Positions 1 through 8,052 of a stretch of DNA of 64,000 bases are shown piece after piece. The first letter of the stretch is position 1. Each line of letters starts with the position of its first letter. The notes beneath the pieces are model-generated. The model worked only from the letters and a program-made list of their open reading frames with translations. It ran no database searches and was not told where the DNA came from. The position numbers and the translations under genes are program-made. This DNA comes from Oleisolibacter albus (GTDB taxonomy: Bacteria; Pseudomonadota; Alphaproteobacteria; Azospirillales; Azospirillaceae), in NCBI RefSeq assembly GCF_003336875.1, contig NZ_QGNJ01000005.1, forward strand, positions 62,001 to 126,000, read 5' to 3'.

Positions 1-809
1 GTCTTCTTGCGCACCAGTTCGGCTTGGGTCCAGTCGTCCAGATCGCGCAGCGCCCGCATCACCGGGGTGCCCCAGGGCACGCCGCGCACCTGCGCGCGCT
101 GCTTCTCGTAGATGTGCGCCACCTCGGCGGCGGGCACGGCGGCGCTGTCCAGCCGGCGGCGCAGGCTGACCACGGCGTCGCCCGGATGCTGGGCGTAGAG
201 CCAATAGGCCCGGCGCCTTCCCAGCGGGTCGAACTCAATGCCCTGGACGATCCGGCCGCCATCGGCAAGATCGCCATTGCGCCCGGCATCCAGCAGGTCG
301 GCCTCGACCAGTTGGATCTGGAGCGGTACCGGCAACCCGTCAGCCGCGCGCCGGGGCCGGCGGCGCAGCAACACCTCGCCCGCCTCGACCATCTGGCGGC
401 AGGCCAGGGTTTGCAGCCCGTAGACATCCAGCTGCCCGTCGGCATCGCACCGTGCCGACCACTCCTGCCACAGGGCGTCAGTCACCTTGTCCAGCCGATC
501 GTCGCCCGAGGCGGCGCGCGGCATTATGCCGGAACCGACAATATTGTTGACCAGCACCGACACCGCCTTGGCGGCGTGCGGGTTGTTGCGCACCAGATCG
601 CGCATCCGGTCACGCAGCAGCGCCCCGGCCACGGCGATCTCGGCATCGGCCGAACTGCCTGGTGCCCGCCACCCGTCGGTGCGGCGTCCCTTGGCAGCAC
701 CGTCATAGCCGCGGGTCAGCCGGTCGAGGCTTTGGCGGGCCAGCACACGGCGCAGGGCCGCCTGCGGCGCCACCAGCCCCAGGGCGCGGTCGAGCCAGAG
801 CCCGGCCAT
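1..809 (-). CDS. phage portal protein, lambda-type, 3' end outside window
   Basis: This is the N-terminal 269 codons of a portal protein; the rest lies beyond position 1. Portal proteins form the dodecameric ring at one capsid vertex through which DNA is packaged and ejected. The reading frame is open to the window edge and contains lambda-family stretches such as RDLVRNNPHAAKAV near residue 70, the QLVEADLLD-like segment mid-protein and RGVPWGTPVMRALRDLDDW near residue 250. The ATG at 809 shares its A with the TGA stop of the upstream connector gene, so the two are translationally coupled. It follows terminase and connector in the usual packaging-module order. The family call is confident; the missing C-terminus cannot be assessed. 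Confidence 0.9.
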   Translation of the reverse strand, partial: MAGLWLDRALGLVAPQAALRRVLARQSLDRLTRGYDGAAKGRRTDGWRAPGSSADAEIAVAGALLRDRMRDLVRNNPHAAKAVSVLVNNIVGSGIMPRAASGDDRLDKVTDALWQEWSARCDADGQLDVYGLQTLACRQMVEAGEVLLRRRPRRAADGLPVPLQIQLVEADLLDAGRNGDLADGGRIVQGIEFDPLGRRRAYWLYAQHPGDAVVSLRRRLDSAAVPAAEVAHIYEKQRAQVRGVPWGTPVMRALRDLDDWTQAELVRKK

Positions 810-1018
810 CAGCGCTCCCCGCGGCGGAAGCCGGTGAAGCCCGCCACCGGCAGTTTGCTTGATGTGTTGCCAGCCAATTCCCGTTCGATGGTGCGGATGC
901 GCGACAGCAGGTCGGCGGCGGAGCCGTAATCGACGCTGCGGCCGTCATAGCTGACGCGCAGCGTGCCGGCGGCATAGGCGCGGCGCAGCGCGTCCAGTTC
1001 TCCCTGGGTCCAGTTCAT
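809..1018 (-). CDS. gpW-like head-tail joining protein
   Basis: A 69-residue protein starting MNWTQGELDALRRAYA, with a short tail ending in GFTGFRRGER. Small proteins of this kind between the large terminase and portal are gpW-family head-tail connectors, which plug the portal after packaging. Key features are the N-terminal LRRAYAAGTLRVSYDGRSV segment and a C-terminal helix (LLSRIRTIERELA). The start is fixed by an ATGA overlap with the terminase stop at 1015-1017. An in-frame ATG lies nine bases upstream but would extend the overlap. It is coupled to the portal downstream by a TGATG junction. Function is inferred from length, sequence style and position. Confidence 0.8.
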   Translation of the reverse strand: MNWTQGELDALRRAYAAGTLRVSYDGRSVDYGSAADLLSRIRTIERELAGNTSSKLPVAGFTGFRRGER

Positions 1019-2958
1019 CCCAACCATCCCTGATTGCGTCCACCCAGCCAGCCGCACCGGCGTTTCTCCCCCGCTGCGGTGGGGCGTTGAAGGTGACCGG
1101 CGGTCGGCCCCCCGGCGTCCGGCACCAGCGGGGCCGGGGTTGTACCGGCGTTGGGCGCCGGTCCGACCTGATCCTCCAGATCCCGCCACTTCGTCTCGGC
1201 CCAGCGGTCGATGCCGGCGATCCAGGCGGCGGCGCGGGCATAGACCCGGCAGTCCAGCGCCTCATTGCGTTCGCGCAGCTTCTGCCAGTCCAGCTTGGTG
1301 AAGCCGCGCTTGGTCTTCACCGTGACCAGCTGCTCGGCCACCAGCTGCTTGACCCATTCGGCCTCCACCCCCTGCGGCAGGTGCAGGCTGCCGGGGGGCA
1401 CGGTGATGCCGGCGGCGAAATCCTCGTCCGTCGGCCGGGCCAGCCGCAGGAAACGGTAGGTCTCACTCTTGAAGGTGGCCACCGCCACCGTCCACAGCCG
1501 CGCCCCGCGCCGCACCTTGCGGCCATTCTCTGTGGCGTCGACATAGGACGGGCCGACCACCGGTGCCGCGCGGTTGAAGCCCTCCACGCCCTTGACCGGC
1601 GCCACCTGCGCGAAGCCGACCGAGCGTGCCCAGGCATAGACCGCCGGGGCCTCATAGCCGGTGTCGATGGCCAGCCGCGCCAGCCCCAGCCGGCTGCCAT
1701 GGGCGTGCTGCCATGTCCGGCCCAGCAGCAGCGTCAACGCCGCCCAGGCTTCCGCCCGCTCGGGCCCACCTTCAATGACGATGTGGTCCACCAGCCAGCT
1801 GGTCAGTCCGCGGCCCCAGGCCCAGACCGACACCTCAATGCGGTCCTTCTGCACATCGGCCCCGGCGGTCAGGAACAGGCCACCGGTGGGCACAGTGCCG
1901 AAGCGGTAGCCGCCGCGCCGTTCATAGAGAAGCTGCCAGTCCGGGGCTTCACCGCTTTCCTGCCAGGTCTCCCCCAGCGAGGTGTTGACGAAGGTCTTCA
2001 TCGCCTCATCGCCGGCGGCCTTGGCCGACAGGAAAGTCCGCACCATGTCGGCCAGCCGAACCCAGGTGGAATAGATCTCATTCAGGTGAAAGCCGGCAAT
2101 GCCGGCGAACGGCGTCTCTGCCCGCCACTCGCCTTTCGCAATCGCCTGCCAGCGCCGGGCATCGCCCCAGACGGAAGCGCAGTGGATGCAGACATAGCGG
2201 GCGCTATCCGGCCGGGGTTCCGGGTCGCTGTCCCAGCGCACTTGCCCCCAGGTCAGCACCTGATGCTGGCCGCAATCCGGGCACGGCACCCAGAAGCGGC
2301 GACGGTCGCTTTCCTCGAACGCCGTTTCGATCCGGCTCGCCCCCTTCAGGGTAGGGGTGGAGACCAGCACAATTTTGCGGTTCCAGAACGTCACCGTGCG
2401 CTTGCGCGCCAGCTTGACCGGGTCGCCCTCCGCCCCGGCGCTGACCGGATAGCGGTCCACCTCATCGCAGAGCAGGATGCGGATCGGCCGGCTGGCCAGC
2501 CCGGACGGCGCATTGGCGCCGACGATGGTCAGGTGGCCGCCGGCAAACCGCTTGTGCAGGATCTTGTTGGAACCGTCGCGCGACTTCGGATCCGCAATCC
2601 GTCCGGTCAGGCACGGCGTGTCGCGGGCCATCGGCGCGAAACGGTCCTTCGACCAGGTCTCGGCATCACGCTCGGTGGGCATCACCACCATAATCGGTGC
2701 TGGATCCTGGTCGATGTGATAGCCGACCGTATTGTTCAGCACCTCCGTTTTGCCGACCTGGGCCGACGACATCACCACCACGGTTTCGATATCCGGGTCG
2801 GAGACGGCATCCATGATGCCACGCTGGTATTCGGCCCGGGCGGTGGACCAGCGGCCCGGTTCGGCGCTGGCCTCAGAACTCAGCCGGCGGTTGGCGTCCG
2901 CCCATTGGCTCACCGTCAGGTCCGGCGGCGGCGTCAGCATCTGCAACGCCGTCGTCAC
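1015..2958 (-). CDS. phage terminase large subunit (GpA family)
   Basis: ATP-driven DNA packaging motor and headful/cos nuclease. Visible motifs are a Walker A-like SSAQVGKTE, a Walker B ILLCDEVDRYP, a two-CxxC zinc motif (CPDCGQHQ, later CIHCAS), and nuclease-domain segments GADVQKDRIEV and DTGYEAPAVYAW. These are characteristic of the lambda GpA family. The frame is open up to an ATG at 3090, but that would overlap the small subunit by over 200 bp. Homologous sequence begins near LVTTALQMLTPPPDLTVSQWAD, so a GTG at 2958 or an ATG at 2940 is more likely. No convincing ribosome binding site separates them. The 3' end overlaps the connector gene by four bases. Confidence 0.93.
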   Translation of the reverse strand: MTTALQMLTPPPDLTVSQWADANRRLSSEASAEPGRWSTARAEYQRGIMDAVSDPDIETVVVMSSAQVGKTEVLNNTVGYHIDQDPAPIMVVMPTERDAETWSKDRFAPMARDTPCLTGRIADPKSRDGSNKILHKRFAGGHLTIVGANAPSGLASRPIRILLCDEVDRYPVSAGAEGDPVKLARKRTVTFWNRKIVLVSTPTLKGASRIETAFEESDRRRFWVPCPDCGQHQVLTWGQVRWDSDPEPRPDSARYVCIHCASVWGDARRWQAIAKGEWRAETPFAGIAGFHLNEIYSTWVRLADMVRTFLSAKAAGDEAMKTFVNTSLGETWQESGEAPDWQLLYERRGGYRFGTVPTGGLFLTAGADVQKDRIEVSVWAWGRGLTSWLVDHIVIEGGPERAEAWAALTLLLGRTWQHAHGSRLGLARLAIDTGYEAPAVYAWARSVGFAQVAPVKGVEGFNRAAPVVGPSYVDATENGRKVRRGARLWTVAVATFKSETYRFLRLARPTDEDFAAGITVPPGSLHLPQGVEAEWVKQLVAEQLVTVKTKRGFTKLDWQKLRERNEALDCRVYARAAAWIAGIDRWAETKWRDLEDQVGPAPNAGTTPAPLVPDAGGPTAGHLQRPTAAGEKRRCGWLGGRNQGWLG

Positions 2959-3463
2959 CAGCTTCGCCAGCCCCGGATGCCCGATCAGGCGCAGCGGCGA
3001 CGACAACCGGCGTCGCCGCGAGTTCGGCGAGCGCGTCGACGATCGCCGACCGCAGGAGGACGCGGACGGCGGCGGGGTTTGCGGCATCATGGACCAGGGG
3101 GGCCAGCTTATCCGGCAGGGCGATCAGGCGGGCGCGCAGCCGGGCTGTCACCGCCGCCCAGGCCAGTGCCGTCTCTGCCACTGGCACCAGATCGCCGCGC
3201 CGTTGCTGTGCGTCCAGTTCGGCAAGGTCGGCCTTGGCCTTGACCAGCCGGGTGCGTTCGGTGGGCAGGTCGGCGACGCCGCCCTGCGCCTTCTGTGCCA
3301 GATCGCGCAGGTAGCGCACATAGCCGCGCACGGCGCCCACCAGATCGTAAGAACCCCGCTCGGCCTTGGGGATCACCCCCTCGCGGCTGAGCTGCTGGAC
3401 CCGGCGTTCCGATAGGTCCAGCAGCTTGGCGATCACCGCCAGCGGCTGCCCGTTGCCGGCCAT
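2873..3463 (-). CDS. phage terminase small subunit (Nu1-like)
   Basis: A 196-residue DNA-packaging protein that recognises the phage packaging site and recruits the large subunit. The N-terminus carries a winged-helix/MerR-like DNA-binding segment (LAVIAKLLDLSERRVQQLSREGVIP), followed by a long helical region (YLRDLAQKAQ, TRLVKAKADLAELDAQQRRGDLV) typical of Nu1/TerS multimerisation domains. The last 30 or so residues are Ala/Gly/Asp-rich and overlap the start of the large subunit in another frame, so the natural C-terminus is only as sure as the stop codon. It is divergent from the DUF3489 gene at 3697. Confidence 0.85.
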   Translation of the reverse strand: MAGNGQPLAVIAKLLDLSERRVQQLSREGVIPKAERGSYDLVGAVRGYVRYLRDLAQKAQGGVADLPTERTRLVKAKADLAELDAQQRRGDLVPVAETALAWAAVTARLRARLIALPDKLAPLVHDAANPAAVRVLLRSAIVDALAELAATPVVVAAAPDRASGAGEAGDDGVADADAAAGPDGEPMGGRQPPAEF

Positions 3464-3696
3464 GGGCCTCGTCCTTCATTGGATAGAAAGGCAATCAAAT
3501 CATTGGTCTAGGCGCTTGGCTGCGGGGTCGGACAGCGCGATGACGGACGTCACCACGATGGAGGACGCGATGCCCAAGCCCCGCGACTGAAGGCAAGCCC
3601 GCCACCCCCAGCCCCGACCGGGTTCGCCCGGCGGGGCTCCGGCTGGTGGAAGCGCCCGGATCGGCCGGGCGAGCCCGCCACCCGACGGAGATCACC
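3464..3696. other. divergent intergenic region with UUCG-loop hairpin
   Basis: This 233-bp gap separates the minus-strand terminase operon from the plus-strand DUF3489 gene. It holds a strong hairpin at 3610-3638, with outer arms AGCCCCG/CGGGGCT and inner arms CCGGG/CCCGG closing a TTCG loop. There is no T-run, so it is not a standard terminator. A GGAG at about 3688 is the ribosome binding site of the next gene. No further gene is seen. Confidence 0.5.
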
Positions 3697-4176
3697 ATGA
3701 CGGCCCTGTCCGACCTGACCATTGCCGAACTCGCCGCAGCCTATGGCGTCATTGCCGGCATCCCGATGTTGCCTCGCAGCTTCAACACCAAGACCAAGGC
3801 AATCAACCGCCTCGACTCTCTGCTCTCCCAGCGCGGCCTGACCATTGCTGATGCTCTACAGGCCGCCGGCCGCGGACCGGTGGAGGCTCCAACGCGGACA
3901 GCAGACCTTGAAGCCGCCGTCACCGCCATCGAACAGACCCTGGCCGCCGAACCACCCCGAGCGGTTAAATGCCGCGCCGACAGCAAACAGGCCCAGGTGA
4001 TCGCGATGCTCCGCCAGCCGCAAGGGGCCACCATCGCGGAGATCGCGGCTGCCACTGGCTGGCAGGATCATACGGTGCGGGGGGTCCTTGCCGGGGCGCT
4101 GAAGAAGAAGCTCGGCCTCACCGTCACGTCAGAGAAGGTCGAAGGGCGCGGGCGGACCTATCGGATCGCCACTTGA
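3697..4176 (+). CDS. DUF3489 domain protein
   Basis: A 159-residue protein whose C-terminal half is a clear DUF3489 domain: SKQAQVIAMLRQPQGATIAEI, then GWQDHTVRGVLAGALKKKLG, ending EKVEGRGRTYRI. The domain has the look of a winged helix, and members are thought to bind DNA, but no function is established. The N-terminal part (residues 1-50) resembles a small SAP-like helical segment (PRSFNTKTKAINRLDSLL). The start at 3697 is supported by GGAG nine bases upstream; an earlier in-frame ATG at 3646 lies in the hairpin-bearing leader. It runs opposite to all surrounding structural genes, which is typical of a phage cargo gene. Confidence 0.85.
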   Translation: MTALSDLTIAELAAAYGVIAGIPMLPRSFNTKTKAINRLDSLLSQRGLTIADALQAAGRGPVEAPTRTADLEAAVTAIEQTLAAEPPRAVKCRADSKQAQVIAMLRQPQGATIAEIAAATGWQDHTVRGVLAGALKKKLGLTVTSEKVEGRGRTYRIAT

Positions 4177-4188
4177 AGGAGACATCTC

Positions 4189-4371
4189 ATGACGACCAGC
4201 GTTGATGTTCTCCGCGACGCCCTTGAACAGTTGCTCGCCGATGTCGAGGCGATCGCCGGCACGCCGAACGCCTATGGAATGCCGCTCGAGGATCCGGACC
4301 ATCCCTTCCACAGCAGTGCCATGGCCGCGCGGACGGCCCTGTCTATGACGGCAACGCCCAAATCTGAGTGA
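4189..4371 (+). CDS. small hypothetical protein in operon with DUF3489
   Basis: A 60-residue acidic protein beginning MTTSVDVLRDALEQLLADVEAIA. It lies 12 bp after the DUF3489 stop and has an excellent AAGGAG ribosome binding site, so co-transcription is near certain. The first 25 residues form an amphipathic helix; the rest is unstructured. No family is recognised. It ends two bases before the convergent methyltransferase stop. Confidence 0.6.
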   Translation: MTTSVDVLRDALEQLLADVEAIAGTPNAYGMPLEDPDHPFHSSAMAARTALSMTATPKSE

Positions 4372-4372
4372 G

Positions 4373-5629
4373 TCATCTCCCGGAGCCGCCGCCCCGTCCG
4401 GCGGCGATCTGGTCGAAACTGCCTTGACCGCCGTCCAGCACCGCCGCCTGTCCGGTTTGATTCTGCCAGCGGCCGACGATCACGTCGCAATAGGCCGGAT
4501 CCAGTTCCAGGGCGTAGCAGACCCGCCCCACCGTCTCGGCGGCGACCAGGGTGGTGCCGGAACCGCAGAACGGTTCATAGACGACATCGCCCTGCGCGCT
4601 GTTGTTGACGATGGGGCGGCGCATGACCTCCACCGGCTTCTGGGTGCCGTGGGGCGTGGCGGCATCCTCGCCGCCGGCCGGGGCGATCGACCACAGGGTC
4701 GACTGGTCGCGTGCGCCCTGCCAGTGGCTCTTTGCGCCCTTGCGCACGCCGTACCAGCACGGCTCGTGCTGCCAGTGGTAATCTCCGCGCCCCAGGGCGA
4801 AGCGGCTCTTCGACCAGACGATCTGGGCCCGGATGTCGAAACCACAGGCCGTCAGGCTTTCGGCCACGGTGGTGGCGTGGATGGCGGCGTGCCAGACATA
4901 GGCAACATCGCCGGGAAACAGTGCCCAGGCCTCGCGCCAGTCGGCGCGGTCGTCGTTTGCGACCTTGCCGGTGCGCTTCGTCTTCGCCACGCCCGCCTGG
5001 TTGCGCCAGGACGGATCATATTCCACGCCATAGGGCGGATCGGTCACCATCAGGTGCGGGCGCGCACCGGCCAGCAGCCGCTCGACATCGCCGGCCAGGG
5101 TGGCGTCGCCGCACAACAGGCGGTGCGGGCCGAGAAGCCAGAGATCCCCCGGTCGGGTCACGGGCTCGGCAGGTGGTTCCGGCGTGGCGTCCTCGTCCAC
5201 CAGCCCCGGTGCCGGATCGTCCAGGTTCAGCAGCCGGTTCAGTTCCCCGGCATCAAAGCCGAGCCCGTCCAGCGCGGTGCCTTCCTCGACCAGCCGCGCC
5301 AGTTCGGCCGACAGCAGCGCATCATCCCAGCCACCGTTCAGGGCGATCCGGTTATCGGCCAGGCGGAAGGCACGGGCCTGTGTCTCGGTCAGGTGGCCAA
5401 GCCGGATCACCGGCACTTCCGCCAGCCCCAGTCGCCGCGCCGCCAGCAGCCGTCCGTGACCGGCGATCAGCACGCCGCGATCATCAACCAGCACCGGGTT
5501 GTTGAAGCCGAACTCGCGGATGGAGCCCGCGATCTCCGCCACCTGCGCCTCGGAATGGGTGCGCGCGTTGGCGGTATAGGGCAGCAGCCGGTCCAGCGGC
5601 CAGCGTTCGACCTGGATGTCGTTCAGCAT
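4373..5629 (-). CDS. ParB-like nuclease domain / DNA methyltransferase fusion 1
   Basis: A 418-residue phage-type modification enzyme. Residues 1-110 are a ParB/Srx-like domain with the diagnostic GHGR at 57-60. Residues 165-405 are an N6-adenine/N4-cytosine methyltransferase of the beta class: catalytic DPPY at 197-200 and the AdoMet-binding FCGSGTT at 354-360, so catalytic motif IV precedes motif I. Such fusions methylate phage or host DNA and are thought to protect the phage from restriction. It starts four bases after the stop of a second, related fusion. DPPY favours adenine as the target base. The recognition sequence cannot be predicted. Confidence 0.92.
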   Translation of the reverse strand: MLNDIQVERWPLDRLLPYTANARTHSEAQVAEIAGSIREFGFNNPVLVDDRGVLIAGHGRLLAARRLGLAEVPVIRLGHLTETQARAFRLADNRIALNGGWDDALLSAELARLVEEGTALDGLGFDAGELNRLLNLDDPAPGLVDEDATPEPPAEPVTRPGDLWLLGPHRLLCGDATLAGDVERLLAGARPHLMVTDPPYGVEYDPSWRNQAGVAKTKRTGKVANDDRADWREAWALFPGDVAYVWHAAIHATTVAESLTACGFDIRAQIVWSKSRFALGRGDYHWQHEPCWYGVRKGAKSHWQGARDQSTLWSIAPAGGEDAATPHGTQKPVEVMRRPIVNNSAQGDVVYEPFCGSGTTLVAAETVGRVCYALELDPAYCDVIVGRWQNQTGQAAVLDGGQGSFDQIAAGRGGGSGR

Positions 5630-5633
5630 GGGA

Positions 5634-7049
5634 TCAGGCGGCGATGGCCAGGGTCACGCCCCGCGCGGCGGCGGTTTCCGCGAAGGTGCCGCCGCCCTCC
5701 AGCCGAGCCGGGTTGGTGGGGAATTGCTCGTTCCAGCGGCGCACCGCCACATCGACATAGGCCGGCGCCAGGTCGATAGCGCACACGCGCCGGCCGGTGC
5801 GCTCGCCGGCGATCAGGGTGGTGCCGGAGCCGGAGAACGGCTCATAGACGACATCGCCCGCATCGGCAAAGGCGGTCAGGACCAGTTCGGGCAGCGCCAC
5901 GGGGAACACCGCCGGGTGCTCCACCTCGATGCCGCGCGCCTTGTGCCGGCCGATGCGGATCACGCTGTCGGGGATGCGGTGGGTCTGGGTCGGCTGGCCG
6001 GCATGGGTCCAGGCCCCAACGGTGCCGTCGGCCTTGCGCATGGCGGTGGAATGGCCGTCGGCCCGCAGGTGGGTGTCGAGGCCGGCATATTTGCAGGGCA
6101 CGATCTTGTTGGGCTTGCGGCCCTGCCGGTTGAAGTGGAAGACGAACTCGAAGCTCGGTGCCAGCCGACCTCCCCAGTCACCGGGCAGCCCCGGTCCCTG
6201 GTCCCAGACATACAGCCCGAAGCGGCGCCAGCCCTGGGTCCGCATCCAGTCCAGCCAGTCCGACCAGTAGGGTAGCCATTCGCCGTCGCGGTGGATCAGC
6301 CCGAGATTGACCAGCACCTGCCCGTCAGGGGCCATCGGCAGTTGAGCGAAGACGCCCTGCATCAGCGCGTCCCAACGGGCGATGCCGCCGGTGGTGTAGT
6401 CGCGCTGCTGCCCATAGGGCGGGCTGGTGAAGCACAGGGCGGCACTGTCCCCGCCCATCACCCGCGCCACCGCCGTCGGATCGGTGCTGTCGCCGCAGAG
6501 CAGGCGATGCGGCCCCAGCAGCCACAGATCGCCGGGCCGTGTCACCGGATCGGACGGCGGCTCCGGGGTGGCGTCGGGATCGGCGCCGTCGGCGGCGTCG
6601 GTATCCTCGCCCCCTGCGTCGTCCAGTGCGGCCAGGATCTGGTCGATCTCGCCAACGTCGAAGCCGGTCAGGGTCAGGTCCACCGCGTCGATGCGCAGGT
6701 CTTTCAGTTCCAACGCCAGCAGCTCGTCGTTCCAGCGCGCTTCCTGGTGGCTGCGGTTGTCCATCAACCGGTAAGCCCGCGCCTGCGCCGGCGTCAGGTC
6801 GGTGGCCACATGCACCGGGACCGTCGCCAGCCCCAGCCGTCGTGCTGCTTCCAACCTTGTATGGCCGGCGACCACCACCATGTCCCGGTCCACCACGATG
6901 GGCTGGCGCCAGCCATATTCGGCAATGGACGCCGCCACCTTGGCCACCGCCTCGGCATTGTGCCGCGGGTTGCGGGCATAGGGGATCACCCGCTCGATGG
7001 GCAGGTCGATGAGCTCCACGATCTCTCCTGAAAGCGAAATGGGCGGCAC
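5634..7049 (-). CDS. ParB-like nuclease domain / DNA methyltransferase fusion 2
   Basis: A 471-residue second fusion, upstream of and co-oriented with the first. The ParB-like domain occupies residues 1-110 (GHTR at 62-65) and the methyltransferase domain about 175-450, with catalytic SPPY at 209-212 and AdoMet motif FSGSGTT near 410. SPPY is usual for N4-cytosine methylases, whereas the neighbour has DPPY, so the two probably modify different bases or sites. Both keep the linker RPGDLWLLGPHRLLCGD, which shows common descent by duplication or parallel recruitment. No cognate restriction endonuclease is encoded nearby, consistent with orphan phage methylases. Confidence 0.92.
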   Translation of the reverse strand: MPPISLSGEIVELIDLPIERVIPYARNPRHNAEAVAKVAASIAEYGWRQPIVVDRDMVVVAGHTRLEAARRLGLATVPVHVATDLTPAQARAYRLMDNRSHQEARWNDELLALELKDLRIDAVDLTLTGFDVGEIDQILAALDDAGGEDTDAADGADPDATPEPPSDPVTRPGDLWLLGPHRLLCGDSTDPTAVARVMGGDSAALCFTSPPYGQQRDYTTGGIARWDALMQGVFAQLPMAPDGQVLVNLGLIHRDGEWLPYWSDWLDWMRTQGWRRFGLYVWDQGPGLPGDWGGRLAPSFEFVFHFNRQGRKPNKIVPCKYAGLDTHLRADGHSTAMRKADGTVGAWTHAGQPTQTHRIPDSVIRIGRHKARGIEVEHPAVFPVALPELVLTAFADAGDVVYEPFSGSGTTLIAGERTGRRVCAIDLAPAYVDVAVRRWNEQFPTNPARLEGGGTFAETAAARGVTLAIAA

Positions 7050-7409
7050 ACGGGCGATGGCGGAAAACGAAACGGCCCGGCATCCGGCGTTTCGTCAATC
7101 GGCGGGGGCCGGATGCCATAAGCCCTTGGCTTTGCAGGTCCGGCCCGGTTGGCGAAACGAAATGCCCTGATTTTTCCGCGTCACTGGCGGAATGCCGAAC
7201 CTCTGCCGCCAGCATAGGGTATCGGCCAGGAAGGAACCGCGAGGCCGTACCATCATTGCCCGGTGGCGGCAGGGTCAGCAATGGAATGACCCATCGCGAC
7301 CACCCCGACGGCGAAGGGCGCGCCTGCGCACCTCGCCTGAGCTTGATGGGAATCTACCCTGAAACCGCCGTTTCCGTCTCAGCGAAAAGTGTCTGAACGG
7401 TTGATTGCG
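7050..7409. other. 360-bp intergenic region with GAAACGAAA repeats
   Basis: No gene is supported here. The segment carries several copies of a GAAACGAAA-like motif: at 7067-7076, the inverse TTTCGTC near 7090, and GCGAAACGAAATG near 7152. It precedes the second methyltransferase, so these repeats may be an operator or promoter element for the methylase pair. No clear terminator is seen. Confidence 0.35.
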
Positions 7410-7862
7410 CTACCCTGCGCTGCCGCACGCCGCATGGACCATCGCAATCACCTGCTGGCGCGACCGTTTACCCGGCACCCGCCGCCCGTTAAGTCGCCAG
7501 GCGATGACGCACAGCGCATAGAGCCAGTGCTGGTGGGCGGTGGCGCGGGCCAGACCGACCTTCCAGCACACGGTTTTCCAGCGTTCGCCACCGGCGCGCA
7601 GCCAGACAATCCGGGCATCCACCGGGTCCAGCCCGATGGTCCAGCCAAGGCTTTCCTCCATCCGGGTGATGGCAGCGGCGGCGGGCGGTGGTGGACGCCG
7701 CTGGGGTGGTTCGCGCCCGACCAGATCGCAGAATTCCGGCACGATCTGCGGCCAGGTGTTGAAATAGCCGCCGATCCGCCCTTCAGGCAGGCGCTTCAGC
7801 ACCTCGGCCGCCTCGGTCAGCCGTTCTTCGACCAGCAACGGGGTCCAGACGGGATCAGCCAT
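7410..7862 (-). CDS. DUF6362 family phage protein
   Basis: A 150-residue protein with the hallmarks of DUF6362: N-terminal WTPLLVEERLTEAAEVLKRLP, then GYFNTWPQIVPEF, and a C-terminal helix-turn-helix-like part with LDPVDARIVWLRAGGERWK, GLARATAHQHW and AWRLNGRRVP. Members sit in alphaproteobacterial prophages between replication and packaging modules. The C-terminal HTH and position suggest a late regulator or terminase-associated DNA binder, but this is inference. The start at 7862 is set by a GGAGGTG ribosome binding site eight bases upstream. Confidence 0.8.
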   Translation of the reverse strand: MADPVWTPLLVEERLTEAAEVLKRLPEGRIGGYFNTWPQIVPEFCDLVGREPPQRRPPPPAAAAITRMEESLGWTIGLDPVDARIVWLRAGGERWKTVCWKVGLARATAHQHWLYALCVIAWRLNGRRVPGKRSRQQVIAMVHAACGSAG

Positions 7863-8052
7863 GAGGCACCTCCCGGTCCGGGCGATCGCCATAAAGTTTG
7901 CGTCCCAGTTGGCGGACCAGTTCACGTTCCGGCCAGGACAGGCGGGCATCATCGGCGCTGATCACCAGGATGCCCTGGGCCTGCCAGCCGTCGCGCTTGA
8001 TGGCTTCGGGCGGCGTGCGGTCGCCACCAAACCCTTTGGGCAGGAAGCTCAC
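7855..8052 (-). CDS. small conserved phage protein
   Basis: A 65-residue protein starting MSFLPKGFGGDRTPPEAIKR, with a central GILVISADDARLSWPERELV stretch. Its start is tied by ATGA to the stop of the RuvC-like gene, and its 3' end overlaps DUF6362 by eight bases, so all three are one translational unit. I recall similar short proteins next to RuvC-like genes in related prophages, but know no function. Confidence 0.7.
   Translation of the reverse strand: MSFLPKGFGGDRTPPEAIKRDGWQAQGILVISADDARLSWPERELVRQLGRKLYGDRPDREVPHG

Noticed and set aside
1087-3243. 718-residue plus-strand frame opposite terminase
   Set aside because: It is a GC-rich antisense frame of the terminase gene with Gly/Arg/Pro-rich nonsense composition.
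6325-7281. 318-residue frame extending upstream of methyltransferase 2
   Set aside because: It is another reading frame of the same DNA without recognisable domains; the ParB-methyltransferase frame is the real gene.
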